Positions 9,852-17,764 of a stretch of 64,000 bases of DNA are shown here, in pieces (the stretch's first letter is position 1; every line of letters starts with the position of its first letter). Origin of the DNA: DATLLN01 sp963720885 (GTDB lineage: Bacteria > Actinomycetota > Thermoleophilia > Gaiellales > JAICJC01); NCBI GenBank assembly GCA_963720885.1, contig CAVRGW010000006.1:682001-746000 (forward strand), given 5' to 3'. The position numbers were made by a program, and so were the translations under genes. The notes below the pieces were generated by a model. That model was given only the letters and a program-made list of their open reading frames with translations, was not told where the DNA came from and did no database searches.

Positions 9852-10095
9852 CCGCGGCGGCGGCGCCGCCGGGACGCCGGCGGGCCCACGGCCCGGGCTC
9901 CTCGCCGGGGTGGATCAGCCGCGCCGCGTCGAGGTCGAGCACCTCGACGGCGGCCGCGCACAGTGCGTCGCCCACCTCGCCGGGATCGCCGGCGTGCGCG
10001 AGAGCGGACAGATGGCCGGCCAGTGCCCCCATCTCGGAGGCGGACCGGCCGAAATCGACGTGGTGGACGTCGGCAGACGTTCGGTTCGTGCCCAC
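9852..10095 (-). pseudogene. N-terminal segment of the HD-GYP gene, out of frame with its body
   Basis: This stretch encodes, from GTG at 10095, a helical GAF-like start (LSALAHAGDPGEVGDALC, then VEVLDLDAARLIHPGEE) that runs into low-complexity Gly/Ala/Arg in its own frame. The next frame becomes coding at about 9860-9915 (VPLARLEAMADAARAAGD). One surplus base in the GC run 9852-9900 explains the break. TACGCT ends 8 nt before the GTG, giving a leaderless start like many others here. It is called broken only because of the frame change; it may be a sequence error. Confidence 0.6.
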
Positions 10096-10155
10096 GAGGT
10101 TGCAGCGTAGACGCGCCACCACAGCCCCGGCATCACCGTTCCGGGGTACCTCCGG

Positions 10156-11151
10156 CTACACGATCGGGCCGATCATCTCGTAGATCAGAGCGGACACGAG
10201 CGCCGCAGCGGGCAACGTCAGCACCCATGCGATCACGATGTTGGCGGCCACCCCCCAGCGCACCGCGGACGCACGCGTGGTGGCGCCCGCGCCCAGCACC
10301 GAGCCCGAGATCACCTGGGTCGTCGAGATCGGGAAGCCGACGCGGCCGGTGTACCACAGGACGCCGGTGGCGGCCAGCTGCGCGGCGAAGCCCTGGGGCG
10401 GCTCCAGGTTGAAGATCCTGGTGCCCATCGTTCGCATGATCCGCCAGCCGCCCGCGTAGGTGCCGATGCCGATGGCGGCTCCCGACAGCACGATCACCCA
10501 GCGGGGCACGGTGTCCGAGCTGCCGAGGTGGCCGCTGGACGCCAGGGCCAGCGTGATCACGCCCATCGTCTTCTGGGCGTCGTTGGTGCCATGGAAGAAC
10601 GCCATGGTCGTACCGGACACAACCTGTGCCAGCCGGAACCCGCGGTTCAGCGGCGTGGGGCGCGCACGCCGGAATCCCCACAGCACGACCAGCATGATCC
10701 CGCCGGCCAGCAGGAATCCGATGATCGGGCTCTGGATCGCCGGCACCACCGCCTTGTCCCACAGCCCGTGCCACTGGATGGCCGAAGATCCGGCAGCCGC
10801 CAGCCCGGAGCCGACCAGGCCGCCGATCAGGGCGTGCGACGACGAGGACGGCAGCCCCAGGTACCAGGTCGCGAGGTTCCACGCGATTGCGCCCAGCAGC
10901 GCCGCGATCAGCAGCCGGCCGGTGATGTCGACGGTCGGGCTGAGCAGGTCCTTCCAGATGAACGACGCGACCGCCGTGGACACGAACGCGCCCGCGAAGT
11001 TGGCGAGCGAGGCGATCAGCACCGCGATCCGCGGCGGCAGCGCGCGAGTCGACACGGTGGTGGCGACGGCGTTGGCCGTGTCGTGGAAGCCGTTGGTGAA
11101 GTCGAAGGCCAGCGCGATCGCGATGACCGCGACCAGCACCGCGTCGGTCAT
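10156..11151 (-). CDS. pit: PiT-family low-affinity inorganic phosphate transporter
   Basis: Membrane symporter of 331 aa with about 9-10 membrane segments. The two inverted-repeat signatures of the family are clear: GFHDTANAVATTVSTRAL near the N-terminus and FFHGTNDAQKTMGVITLAL in the second half. It overlaps the upstream DUF47 gene by 4 nt (ATGA), the standard operon of an accessory PhoU-like protein with PiT. Phosphate or metal-phosphate import is expected. Confidence 0.95.
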   Translation of the reverse strand: MTDAVLVAVIAIALAFDFTNGFHDTANAVATTVSTRALPPRIAVLIASLANFAGAFVSTAVASFIWKDLLSPTVDITGRLLIAALLGAIAWNLATWYLGLPSSSSHALIGGLVGSGLAAAGSSAIQWHGLWDKAVVPAIQSPIIGFLLAGGIMLVVLWGFRRARPTPLNRGFRLAQVVSGTTMAFFHGTNDAQKTMGVITLALASSGHLGSSDTVPRWVIVLSGAAIGIGTYAGGWRIMRTMGTRIFNLEPPQGFAAQLAATGVLWYTGRVGFPISTTQVISGSVLGAGATTRASAVRWGVAANIVIAWVLTLPAAALVSALIYEMIGPIV

Positions 11152-11768
11152 CGGTTCTTGAGGTAGACGCTCTCGAGCACGTGTGCGGCGTGCTCACATC
11201 CGTCGACGGCCTGCTCGAGGTCCTCGTGGATGTCCTTCCAGCGGATCACCTCGAGCGGGTCGAGCCCATCCGAGAACAGCCGCGCGGTGGCCGCGCGGAC
11301 GATGCGGTCGCCCTCGTCCTCGAGGGTATGGATATCGATCAGGTGCTGGTGGACGTCGCGCAGCCCGTCCAGCCCCTCGATGGCGTCCGCCAGCTTGCCG
11401 ACGGCGCGGAACAGCACGCCCGCCTGGTCGATCGCCTCTGGCCGCACCTCCTCGACGCCGTACAGATTGAGCTCGTCGGCCACCTGATCCATGAAGTCGC
11501 AGACGTCGTCGATGGCCGTGGCCAGCGAGTAGATGTCCTCGCGGTCGATCGGCGTGATGAACGTCTTGTTGATCAGCTGGACGATCTCGTGCGTCAAGCG
11601 GTCGCCGTTGTGCTCGCGATCCTTGATCTCATCGACGATCGCGCGCCGGTCGGGGTAGTGCTCGAGCAGGTCGAGCAGCAGCTCCGCGGTCGAGATCAGG
11701 TTGGCCGCCGCCTGATTGAGCAGCACGTAGAACTCGCGGTTCTGCGGAGTCAGGCGCAGCTTCGGCAT
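11148..11768 (-). CDS. DUF47/PhoU-like accessory protein of the PiT transporter
   Basis: All-helical PhoU-like protein of 206 aa (DUF47 family), thought to bind and regulate the PiT transporter. Acidic metal-binding signatures typical of the family are visible (EIKDREHNGDRLTHEI, TLEDEGDRIVRAA), as is the motif DREDIYSLATAIDDVCDFMD. The frame extends upstream, but ATG at 11768 gives the canonical start MPKLRLTPQNREFY. TAGGTT lies 10 nt upstream of it on the minus strand, so the message has almost no leader. Coupled to pit by an ATGA overlap. Confidence 0.92.
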   Translation of the reverse strand: MPKLRLTPQNREFYVLLNQAAANLISTAELLLDLLEHYPDRRAIVDEIKDREHNGDRLTHEIVQLINKTFITPIDREDIYSLATAIDDVCDFMDQVADELNLYGVEEVRPEAIDQAGVLFRAVGKLADAIEGLDGLRDVHQHLIDIHTLEDEGDRIVRAATARLFSDGLDPLEVIRWKDIHEDLEQAVDGCEHAAHVLESVYLKNR

Positions 11769-12046
11769 CGACCGCGGAAACCTACACCAGCGGCCGGGCG
11801 CCCACAGGTGCCACGTCCGGCCACGGCTCCATACTGACCCTCGGACGCCGTGGACCACCGACTGACCGCCACACCGATCGTCCAGCGGGCCGGAGCGGCC
11901 GCAGCGACCCGTCCCCGGCCGTTCGTGCTCACGTCGTGGTGGCCGTGGACCGCGCGCCAGCGCGGATCATCGCCCAGCAGTTCGGTGACCGCGGGCGGCG
12001 GCTGGGCTTCGTCCACGACCACCGTGGAGTAGCGTCCACGAGAGGT
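11769..12046. promoter_or_regulatory. Divergent intergenic region between DUF47 and CDF genes
   Basis: 278 nt without a convincing gene. It must hold both promoters. TAGGTT (minus) ends 10 nt before the DUF47 ATG, and TAGCGT (plus, about 12030-12035) ends 11 nt before the CDF ATG. An open frame from 11936 joins the CDF gene but lacks family-like sequence. Nothing else was seen. Confidence 0.4.
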
Positions 12047-12985
12047 ATGGCGCACGGCCACGCACACCACGGCCACAGCCACCACCATCACGGCGAACGC
12101 GAGGGGAACCGGCGCGGCCTGCTGATCGCCCTCGGGCTGACGCTGGTCGTGTTCGGCGTCGAGGTCGCCGGCGGGATCATCGGCGGCAGCCTCGCTCTGC
12201 TGGCCGATGCCGGGCACCTGCTGACGGACGCCGGGTCGCTCGTGCTCGCGCTGATCGCCATCCACTACGCGTCGCGACCGCCCAAGGGGCGGCACACGTT
12301 CGGGTGGCAGCGCGCCGAGATCCTGGCTGCGCTGGTCAACGGCGCCGCACTGCTGGCGATCGGCGCGATCACGATCTACGCCGCGATCGGCCGCCTCTTC
12401 GACCCGTCCGCCATCGACGGCTGGCTGACCGTCGGCGTCGCCACGATCGGGTTGATCTTCAACCTCGGCTCCGCGGAGGCGCTGCGCCGTGCCGGCGGCG
12501 GGATCAACGTGCGGGCGGCGCTCGGCCACGTGCTCGCCGATGCCGCAGCGTCGGCGGGCGTGATCGTCGCGGCCCTGATCTATCTCGCCACGGGCTGGCG
12601 CGGCGCCGACCCGGTCGCGTCGATCGGCATCGCCGTGCTGATCATGCTGGGCGCGATCGGCATCGTGCGCGACGCCGTGGACGTGCTGATGGAGGCGGCG
12701 CCGGAAGGCGTCGACGTCGAGCAGCTGGGCCGTGCGCTGGCCGCCGTCGAGGGCGTCGCAGAGGTGCACGACCTGCACGTCTGGACGGTGACCTCGGGGT
12801 TCCCGGCGGTGGCCGCGCACATGACGGTGCAGGCGGACGCCGAGCCATGGCTGGTGCGGGCGCGATCCGCCGAGATGCTGCGCAACCACTTCGGCGTGGA
12901 GCACACCACGCTGCAGGTCGAGCGCGAGGGCGACGAACACCGGCTGCTGCAGATCCGCCAGCAGCTGCGGGGAAGGGACTCCTAG
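12047..12985 (+). CDS. Cation diffusion facilitator (zinc/cobalt exporter, CzcD/ZitB-like)
   Basis: Proton-coupled divalent metal exporter of the inner membrane, 312 aa. The N-terminus is a cytoplasmic His-rich metal-binding tail (HGHAHHGHSHHHH). Six membrane segments follow, with the two transport-site pairs in TM2 (LADAGHLLTDA) and TM5 (GHVLADAAASAG). The C-terminal cytoplasmic ferredoxin-like domain contains VHDLHVWTVTSG, diagnostic of the CzcD/ZitB branch. A GTG at 11936 is in frame, but family alignment and the adjacent GAGAGG favour ATG 12047. It overlaps the convergent DUF4446 gene by 4 nt. Confidence 0.95.
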   Translation: MAHGHAHHGHSHHHHGEREGNRRGLLIALGLTLVVFGVEVAGGIIGGSLALLADAGHLLTDAGSLVLALIAIHYASRPPKGRHTFGWQRAEILAALVNGAALLAIGAITIYAAIGRLFDPSAIDGWLTVGVATIGLIFNLGSAEALRRAGGGINVRAALGHVLADAAASAGVIVAALIYLATGWRGADPVASIGIAVLIMLGAIGIVRDAVDVLMEAAPEGVDVEQLGRALAAVEGVAEVHDLHVWTVTSGFPAVAAHMTVQADAEPWLVRARSAEMLRNHFGVEHTTLQVEREGDEHRLLQIRQQLRGRDS

Positions 12986-13461
12986 GAGGCCAGCGCCTCG
13001 TCGACGGCCTTGCGCTCCTCGGGCGACAGCTCCAGGTCGGCCTCGCCCTCGCGCAGCTCCTTGACGTAGATACGGGCGTACTCGCGATCCTGGATCGCGG
13101 TCAGGACGAACCCCGATCCCGAGGCGTCGAGCAGCGCCATCGACACCGACTGCCGGCCGCCCGAGCCGTCCAGCGCGTCGTAGCGGATCAGCGACCGCTG
13201 CTGCAGGCAGGAGTCGACGCGGCGGCCGAGCGAGTCGACGATCGACTCGACCTCGGTGGCCCGCGCCTCGACCGACTCGACCCGGGCGAGCAGGCTCAGC
13301 GCGTAGGACATGAGGTCGGTCTGGTCGCCGCCCATCAGCACCATCTGGCCGCGGCGCAGCGCGCGCTGGCGGAGGAACAGCCAGATCGCGAGCAGCAGCG
13401 CCAGAGCCGCCACGACCGCCGCACCGATCGCGACGTACAGCGCGGTGTCGGCGGTGCTCAC
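12982..13461 (-). CDS. DUF4446 family membrane-anchored protein
   Basis: 159 aa with one N-terminal membrane segment (about 8-30), a cytosolic coiled coil (LSLLARVESVEARATEVES) and the DUF4446 core (IRYDALDGSGGRQSVSMALLDASGSGFVLT). The family is widespread in Gram-positive bacteria and its function is unknown. It overlaps the upstream gene by 4 nt, so the two membrane proteins are made together. Confidence 0.85.
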   Translation of the reverse strand: MSTADTALYVAIGAAVVAALALLLAIWLFLRQRALRRGQMVLMGGDQTDLMSYALSLLARVESVEARATEVESIVDSLGRRVDSCLQQRSLIRYDALDGSGGRQSVSMALLDASGSGFVLTAIQDREYARIYVKELREGEADLELSPEERKAVDEALAS

Positions 13462-14456
13462 TGGCCGAGCGTGAACGCGATGGTGTACACGGCCTTGTTG
13501 TTGGTCGTCGTCTGCTCGCCCGGCACCGGCGTGACCAGCACCGTCAGCTTGACGTCCTGGCCGAAGTCGAGGTTGCTGGAGTCGGTCGCGATGCCCTTGA
13601 TCGAGACCGTCGCCTTCTGCTTGGGCCCGACCTGGTCGATCGTGGCGGAGCGGGTGACCGCGCTGTTGCCCTCGCCGAGGGTCACCTTCACCGGGATATC
13701 GAACTCCTGGAAGTCCCCGCCGTTGGTAGCGGTGACGACGAACGTCAGGTCGGACGACGCCTTGACCTGGTTGACCTCACCTCCCGGCCGCAGGGTCACG
13801 CTCTTGCCGCCCGACTGGGCGACCGTGGAGTCGAGGCTCATCCCGTGCAGCCCGCTGCCCTGCGCGCCCGGCTTCAGCCGCTGCAGCATCAGCCCGGCGC
13901 CGGCCGGGGTGACCGTGTTGACGCTGGCCGGCGGCAGGATCACCGAGTCCGGAGCACGGACGTCGACGCCGGCGTCGGACAGGTCGTTGTTCAGCCGCGC
14001 CTGGTAGGAGTCCGCGTAGACCACGTCCGAGGAGAGCAGGCGCTGCATGCACGGCGCCAGCAGCGCGCCGCCGGCGCCATTCGTCTTCGCCGTGTACGCC
14101 TGCGGCAGATTCTGCTGGAGGCACTGCAGGCCGTTGACGCGGTAGGAGAGCGCCTGGATCAGCGCCGGATTCGCGGCCTCCGCCTGCTTGGTCGGCTTGA
14201 TCGCAGAGGCATCGTTCAGCGCCTGCTGCATCAGGTCGTGCGCGGTCTTGACCTGCTTGACCGCGGCCTTGGACTTGAGCGGCCGCGGCGCGCGGAGGAT
14301 CGCGTTCAGGGCGACACCCGCCTGGCTGGACTTCTTGAGCGCAGCCTTGACCTGGTTCAGGTACTCCTCGTTCTTGGACTCGGCGCTGCTCCCGCCGCAG
14401 CTGCGCGCGAGCAGCACCAGCACCAGGACGACGACCAGGATGCCGGCTGCCAGCAC
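13458..14456 (-). CDS. Membrane-anchored extracytoplasmic protein of unknown function, main frame
   Basis: One membrane helix (about residues 2-17, VLVLVLLARSC) is followed by a predicted extracytoplasmic part of about 310 aa. That part has a helical region (residues 25-160) with Cys residues in GLQCLQQ and APCMQR, and a C-terminal beta-rich domain resembling CARDB/DUF11-like adhesion folds (LTFVVTATNGGDFQ, VTVSIKGIATDS). The GTG at 14456 is merely the first start in this frame: the frame upstream reads FKRPQSLENLEIGRLAV, which is clearly coding and joins to an N-terminal part in another frame. Operon with DUF4446. Confidence 0.7.
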   Translation of the reverse strand: MLAAGILVVVLVLVLLARSCGGSSAESKNEEYLNQVKAALKKSSQAGVALNAILRAPRPLKSKAAVKQVKTAHDLMQQALNDASAIKPTKQAEAANPALIQALSYRVNGLQCLQQNLPQAYTAKTNGAGGALLAPCMQRLLSSDVVYADSYQARLNNDLSDAGVDVRAPDSVILPPASVNTVTPAGAGLMLQRLKPGAQGSGLHGMSLDSTVAQSGGKSVTLRPGGEVNQVKASSDLTFVVTATNGGDFQEFDIPVKVTLGEGNSAVTRSATIDQVGPKQKATVSIKGIATDSSNLDFGQDVKLTVLVTPVPGEQTTTNNKAVYTIAFTLGQ

Positions 14457-14509
14457 CGCCAGCCTGCCGATCTCGAGATTCTCCAGCGACTGCGGGCGTT
14501 TGAAGCCTC

Positions 14510-14737
14510 CGCCCCGCCGCCGCCGCCACCGGCGCCATCCTCGCCGCCTCCCCCGCCGCGCCGGGTCCTCGCGGGCCGGGCGGGCCGCCGCGGTGCACGT
14601 CGGGCAGCGGGCTCGCCGGCGGGCTCAGCAGGCGGTTCGGCGGGCGGCACGGGCTCCTCGCCGCGCCCGATCGGAGCGGTCTCGTGCGTGCGGCTCGGCT
14701 CCTCCCACTGATCGTCGAAAAAGTCGTCCCGCGGCAC
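14510..14737 (-). pseudogene. N-terminal segment of the same membrane protein, out of frame
   Basis: From GTG 14737 the frame encodes an acidic, Pro/Glu-rich cytoplasmic tail (MPRDDFFDDQWEEPSRTHE), then a Gly-rich run, after which it loses sense. The body of the gene continues in the next frame after about 14507-14540. One base is missing, or two are extra, in this GC-rich run. TAGGGT ends 6 nt before the GTG, a leaderless start. Sequence error and true frameshift cannot be told apart here. Confidence 0.55.
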
Positions 14738-14822
14738 CCCCGGACCCTACCATCGGACGCGGATGCGGCCGCTTCTCGAGCGGGCTTGCAGGAGTCTCGC
14801 CGCCGGGGCAAATTCAAGGCGC

Positions 14823-16436
14823 GTGGCCCAGACCGCACACGCCCCGCAGCCCGGCGCGATGACCGGCAGCACCGTCGCCGGCCGGTACCTGCTGACGGGG
14901 ATGCTCGGGCGCGGCGGATTCGGCACGGTGTACAGCGGCCGCGACCTCCAGGGAGGCGGCGAGGTCGCCGTCAAGGTGTTCAGCCGGGTGGAGGGGTTCG
15001 CGCCGCGCGCGGCCCGCGAGGCCCGCACCGCCCGCAAGCTCGATCATCCGAACGTCCACGCGGTGCTGGGCGTCGAGCGCGACGACGAGCACGCCTACCT
15101 GATCTCGGAGCTGGTGGTCGGCGCTCGGTTCGACCGCACCGAGCTTTCCGACGAGGAGGCCGTGCGCGCGGTCGCGGCGGTCTGCGACGCGCTGGCGCAC
15201 GCCCACGAGCGGCAGGTCGTCCACCGGGACGTCAAGCCGTCGAACATCCTGGTCTCCGAGGACGGCGATGTCGTGCTCACGGACTTCGGCATCGCCCGCG
15301 ACCACGACGCGGCCGACCAGACCATGGACGAGCGCGTCCTCGGCACCCTGTCCTACATGGCGCCCGAGCAGGCGAGGGGCGAGCAGGCCACCGAGCGCAC
15401 CGACGTCTGGGCCGCGGCGCTGACGCTCTACGAGGCGCTCTGCGGGATCAATCCGTTCCGCACCAAGTCGCTGTCCGACCTGCTCGACAGGCTGTCGCGC
15501 GGCGCACCGAACCTCGGCCACCAGCGACCCGACCTTCCGAAGCGGCTGACCCGCACGATCCACCGCGCGCTCGACCAGGACCCTGGGCGCCGGCCGACGG
15601 CGGCCGAGCTGCGGGACTCGCTGCTGGCGGCCATGCGGCCGGAGGACGACGAGGAGCCGCAGCGGGAGCCGCGTTCGCTGCCCCGCCCCGAGCGGGCCCG
15701 CCAGCTGGTGGCTCCGGTCGCCGCGGCCGTCAGCTGCGCGTGGATGCTGACGGCGTTCCCCGTCTATCCGCCCGCCTGGACGGCGCCGATCGCCATCGTC
15801 CTGGGGATCCTGGCGTGGAAGCGCCCGTTCGCTGCCGGCTGTGTGCTGGCCGCGGTCGCAGTCCCCGCGCTGTGGAACCAGGCCGAGGCATCCGCGCTGC
15901 TGTTCGCACCGGCGGCGATCCTGTGGCTGCGGGCCGGCCGCAAGTGGGGCGCCCGCATGTGGGCGCCGCTGGCCGCGGTGCCGCTCGCCCTGATCGGCAT
16001 CGGGCCGGCGATCGTGCTCGTCGCCGCGACGGCGCCGACACCGCGCCGGCGTGCGCTCGAGGGTGCCGTCGGCGGCCTGCTGGCGATCGTGGCGGGCGGA
16101 ACGATGCCGGCGGCGGCGACCCAGCCGCTGGCGGGCGCGAACGATCCGCTGTCCCCCCTCGCGGCGCTGCTGGGCACCCCGGGCGTCGCCGTGCTGGTGC
16201 TGGCGTCAGCCGTCTTCGCACCGCTCCTGCACGAGGCCGTCCAGCCGCGTGACGGCCGGCGCGGACAGGCGCTGGCGCTGTGGACGCTCGGCTTCGCGCT
16301 GTGCACCGTCGCCCTCCCACAGGGCCTCGCCAACCATGGTGTACCCCTGCTCCCAGCGGCGTTCGCGGCGTTGCTCGCCGGTATACTGGCGGCTGGCTGG
16401 GCCGTCGTCGCGCCTCGCTTCTCGTTCGGGCGCTAG
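14823..16436 (+). CDS. Ser/Thr protein kinase with polytopic membrane C-terminus
   Basis: The kinase domain occupies the first 290 or so residues: glycine loop GRGGFGTVYSG, catalytic Lys in EVAVKVF, HRDVKPSN, DFG in LTDFGIAR, and APE in YMAPEQARG. The C-terminal half (about 240 aa) is hydrophobic, with some 6-8 membrane segments and no PASTA or other known sensor. Starts at 14763 (ATG), 14823 (GTG) and 14859 (ATG) are all possible; codon third-position GC rises at 14823. It precedes the FHA genes by about 45 nt and may phosphorylate them. Membrane location is seen; the signal is unknown. Confidence 0.88.
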   Translation: MAQTAHAPQPGAMTGSTVAGRYLLTGMLGRGGFGTVYSGRDLQGGGEVAVKVFSRVEGFAPRAAREARTARKLDHPNVHAVLGVERDDEHAYLISELVVGARFDRTELSDEEAVRAVAAVCDALAHAHERQVVHRDVKPSNILVSEDGDVVLTDFGIARDHDAADQTMDERVLGTLSYMAPEQARGEQATERTDVWAAALTLYEALCGINPFRTKSLSDLLDRLSRGAPNLGHQRPDLPKRLTRTIHRALDQDPGRRPTAAELRDSLLAAMRPEDDEEPQREPRSLPRPERARQLVAPVAAAVSCAWMLTAFPVYPPAWTAPIAIVLGILAWKRPFAAGCVLAAVAVPALWNQAEASALLFAPAAILWLRAGRKWGARMWAPLAAVPLALIGIGPAIVLVAATAPTPRRRALEGAVGGLLAIVAGGTMPAAATQPLAGANDPLSPLAALLGTPGVAVLVLASAVFAPLLHEAVQPRDGRRGQALALWTLGFALCTVALPQGLANHGVPLLPAAFAALLAGILAAGWAVVAPRFSFGR

Positions 16437-16482
16437 CCGGCACGGGCGGCGTCCATACCTCCATCTCACCCACCCACCGCAG

Positions 16483-17310
16483 ATGAGCGTGCTTCGGAAC
16501 TTCGAGCGTAGAATCGGCGGCCTGTTCGAGGGCGTCTTCAACCGTACCTTCCGATCCGCCGTGCAACCGGTGGAGCTCGCGCGCAAGCTGGCCAAGGAGA
16601 TGGACGAGCACAAGACGATCTCGATCCACCGGGTGTACGTGCCCGACGAGTACACGATCTTTCTGAACCCCACCGACCGCGAGCAGTTCGCGGCGTACGA
16701 GACGCAGATGCGCACGGAGCTCGCCGAGTACCTGGTGGAGCATGCGCGGCGCGAGGGCTACTCGGTGCCCAGCCGGCCGCTGGTGCTGATCGAGACCGAG
16801 ACCGAGCTGGCCGTCGGCACATTCGGGATCGCGGTGGCGACACAGGACGGCGACGGCGCGGAGCCGCTGGACGCCCCGCTCGCATCCGCATCCGCAGCCG
16901 CTGCTGCGCCGATACCCGTTCCCGAGCCGCCGCCGGTCTCCGAGCCGCCGCCGCTCGTGCCCACGCCGGCCATCTCGCCGCTGCCTGCCGAGACCATGAT
17001 CTACACCCCGTCCGAGACCGAGCAGGACGAGGTGGCGACCCTGTCGTGGGACGGCTCACAGATCGAGATCGCCGACCGGATCACGGTGATCGGCCGGTCG
17101 AGCGACTGCAACATCTCGCTGTCCGATCCGAACGTCTCGCGCCGGCACGCCGAGGTGCGGCGGATCGGCGACGGCTACTCCCTGGTCGACCTGGGCTCCA
17201 CGAACGGGACGGAGGTGAACGGGCAGCGCATCCAGGAGACCGCCCTCATGAACGGCGACGTGATCGGTGTCGGCACCACGTCGATTACGTTCGAGCGGCG
17301 CCTTGGTTGA
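16483..17310 (+). CDS. FhaA-like protein: DUF3662 domain plus C-terminal FHA domain
   Basis: 275 aa. The N-terminal DUF3662 domain (about 1-115, starting MSVLRNFERRIGGLFEGVF) is typical of mycobacterial FhaA. A Pro/Ala-rich linker (about 125-185) and a phosphothreonine-binding FHA domain follow, with GRSSDCNISLSDPNVSRRH and LGSTNGTEVNG. In mycobacteria FhaA binds phosphorylated partners (PknB, MviN/PBPA) to regulate cell-wall synthesis. It opens the conserved envelope operon fhaA-fhaB-pstP-rodA-pbpA-pknB. Confidence 0.92.
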   Translation: MSVLRNFERRIGGLFEGVFNRTFRSAVQPVELARKLAKEMDEHKTISIHRVYVPDEYTIFLNPTDREQFAAYETQMRTELAEYLVEHARREGYSVPSRPLVLIETETELAVGTFGIAVATQDGDGAEPLDAPLASASAAAAAPIPVPEPPPVSEPPPLVPTPAISPLPAETMIYTPSETEQDEVATLSWDGSQIEIADRITVIGRSSDCNISLSDPNVSRRHAEVRRIGDGYSLVDLGSTNGTEVNGQRIQETALMNGDVIGVGTTSITFERRLG

Positions 17311-17764
17311 TCAGCTGCTGCTCGTCCTCAAGGTCGGCTTCGTCGTCCTGCTGTACCTCTTCATCTGGCGCGTGATCCGCGTCGCCTCGCGGGACGTCGA
17401 GGTGGGCCAGGAAAGCATGGTGCTGGCGCCGGCGCTTGCCCGCCGGCCACGGCGGGCGGACGGCCGGCTGACGGTGGAGCAGAGCCTCGATCTGCCCGCC
17501 GGCACGACGCTTGCGATCGACCGTGAGCTGGTGGCGGGACGCACCGAGGCCGCCCAGATCCGCCTCGTCGAGGACGGATATGCTTCCGGCCGCCATGCCC
17601 GATTCCTCCGCGGCGACGAGCGCGACATCGTCGAGGATCTCGGCTCGACCAACGGCACGTTCGTGAACGGCGAACAGCTCCACGGGACGCGCCCGCTGGC
17701 CTCGGGCGACCTCATCGCGATCGGCCAGACGACGCTCCGCTACCAGGCGGGTGGCAAGTCGTGA
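17303..17764 (+). CDS. FhaB-like membrane-anchored FHA protein
   Basis: About 153 aa: one N-terminal membrane helix (VLKVGFVVLLYLFIWRVIRV) and a C-terminal FHA domain (VEDGYASGRHARF, LGSTNGTFVNGEQL). The FHA domain recognises phospho-Thr made by the kinases in this operon. A TTG at 17303 that overlaps the FhaA stop by 8 nt is preferred over the GTG at 17267. The gene is coupled to the next by GTGA. FhaB (FipA) regulates septum formation in mycobacteria. Confidence 0.9.
   Translation: MVDQLLLVLKVGFVVLLYLFIWRVIRVASRDVEVGQESMVLAPALARRPRRADGRLTVEQSLDLPAGTTLAIDRELVAGRTEAAQIRLVEDGYASGRHARFLRGDERDIVEDLGSTNGTFVNGEQLHGTRPLASGDLIAIGQTTLRYQAGGKS

Noticed and set aside
11850..12032. 60-codon frame before the CDF gene
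   Set aside because: No ribosome site and random composition. Kept only as part of the intergenic promoter region.
11750..12940. 396-codon open frame opposite the CDF transporter
   Set aside because: Arg/His/Gln-rich translation without any family pattern, lying antisense to a clear CDF gene. A typical GC-rich shadow frame.
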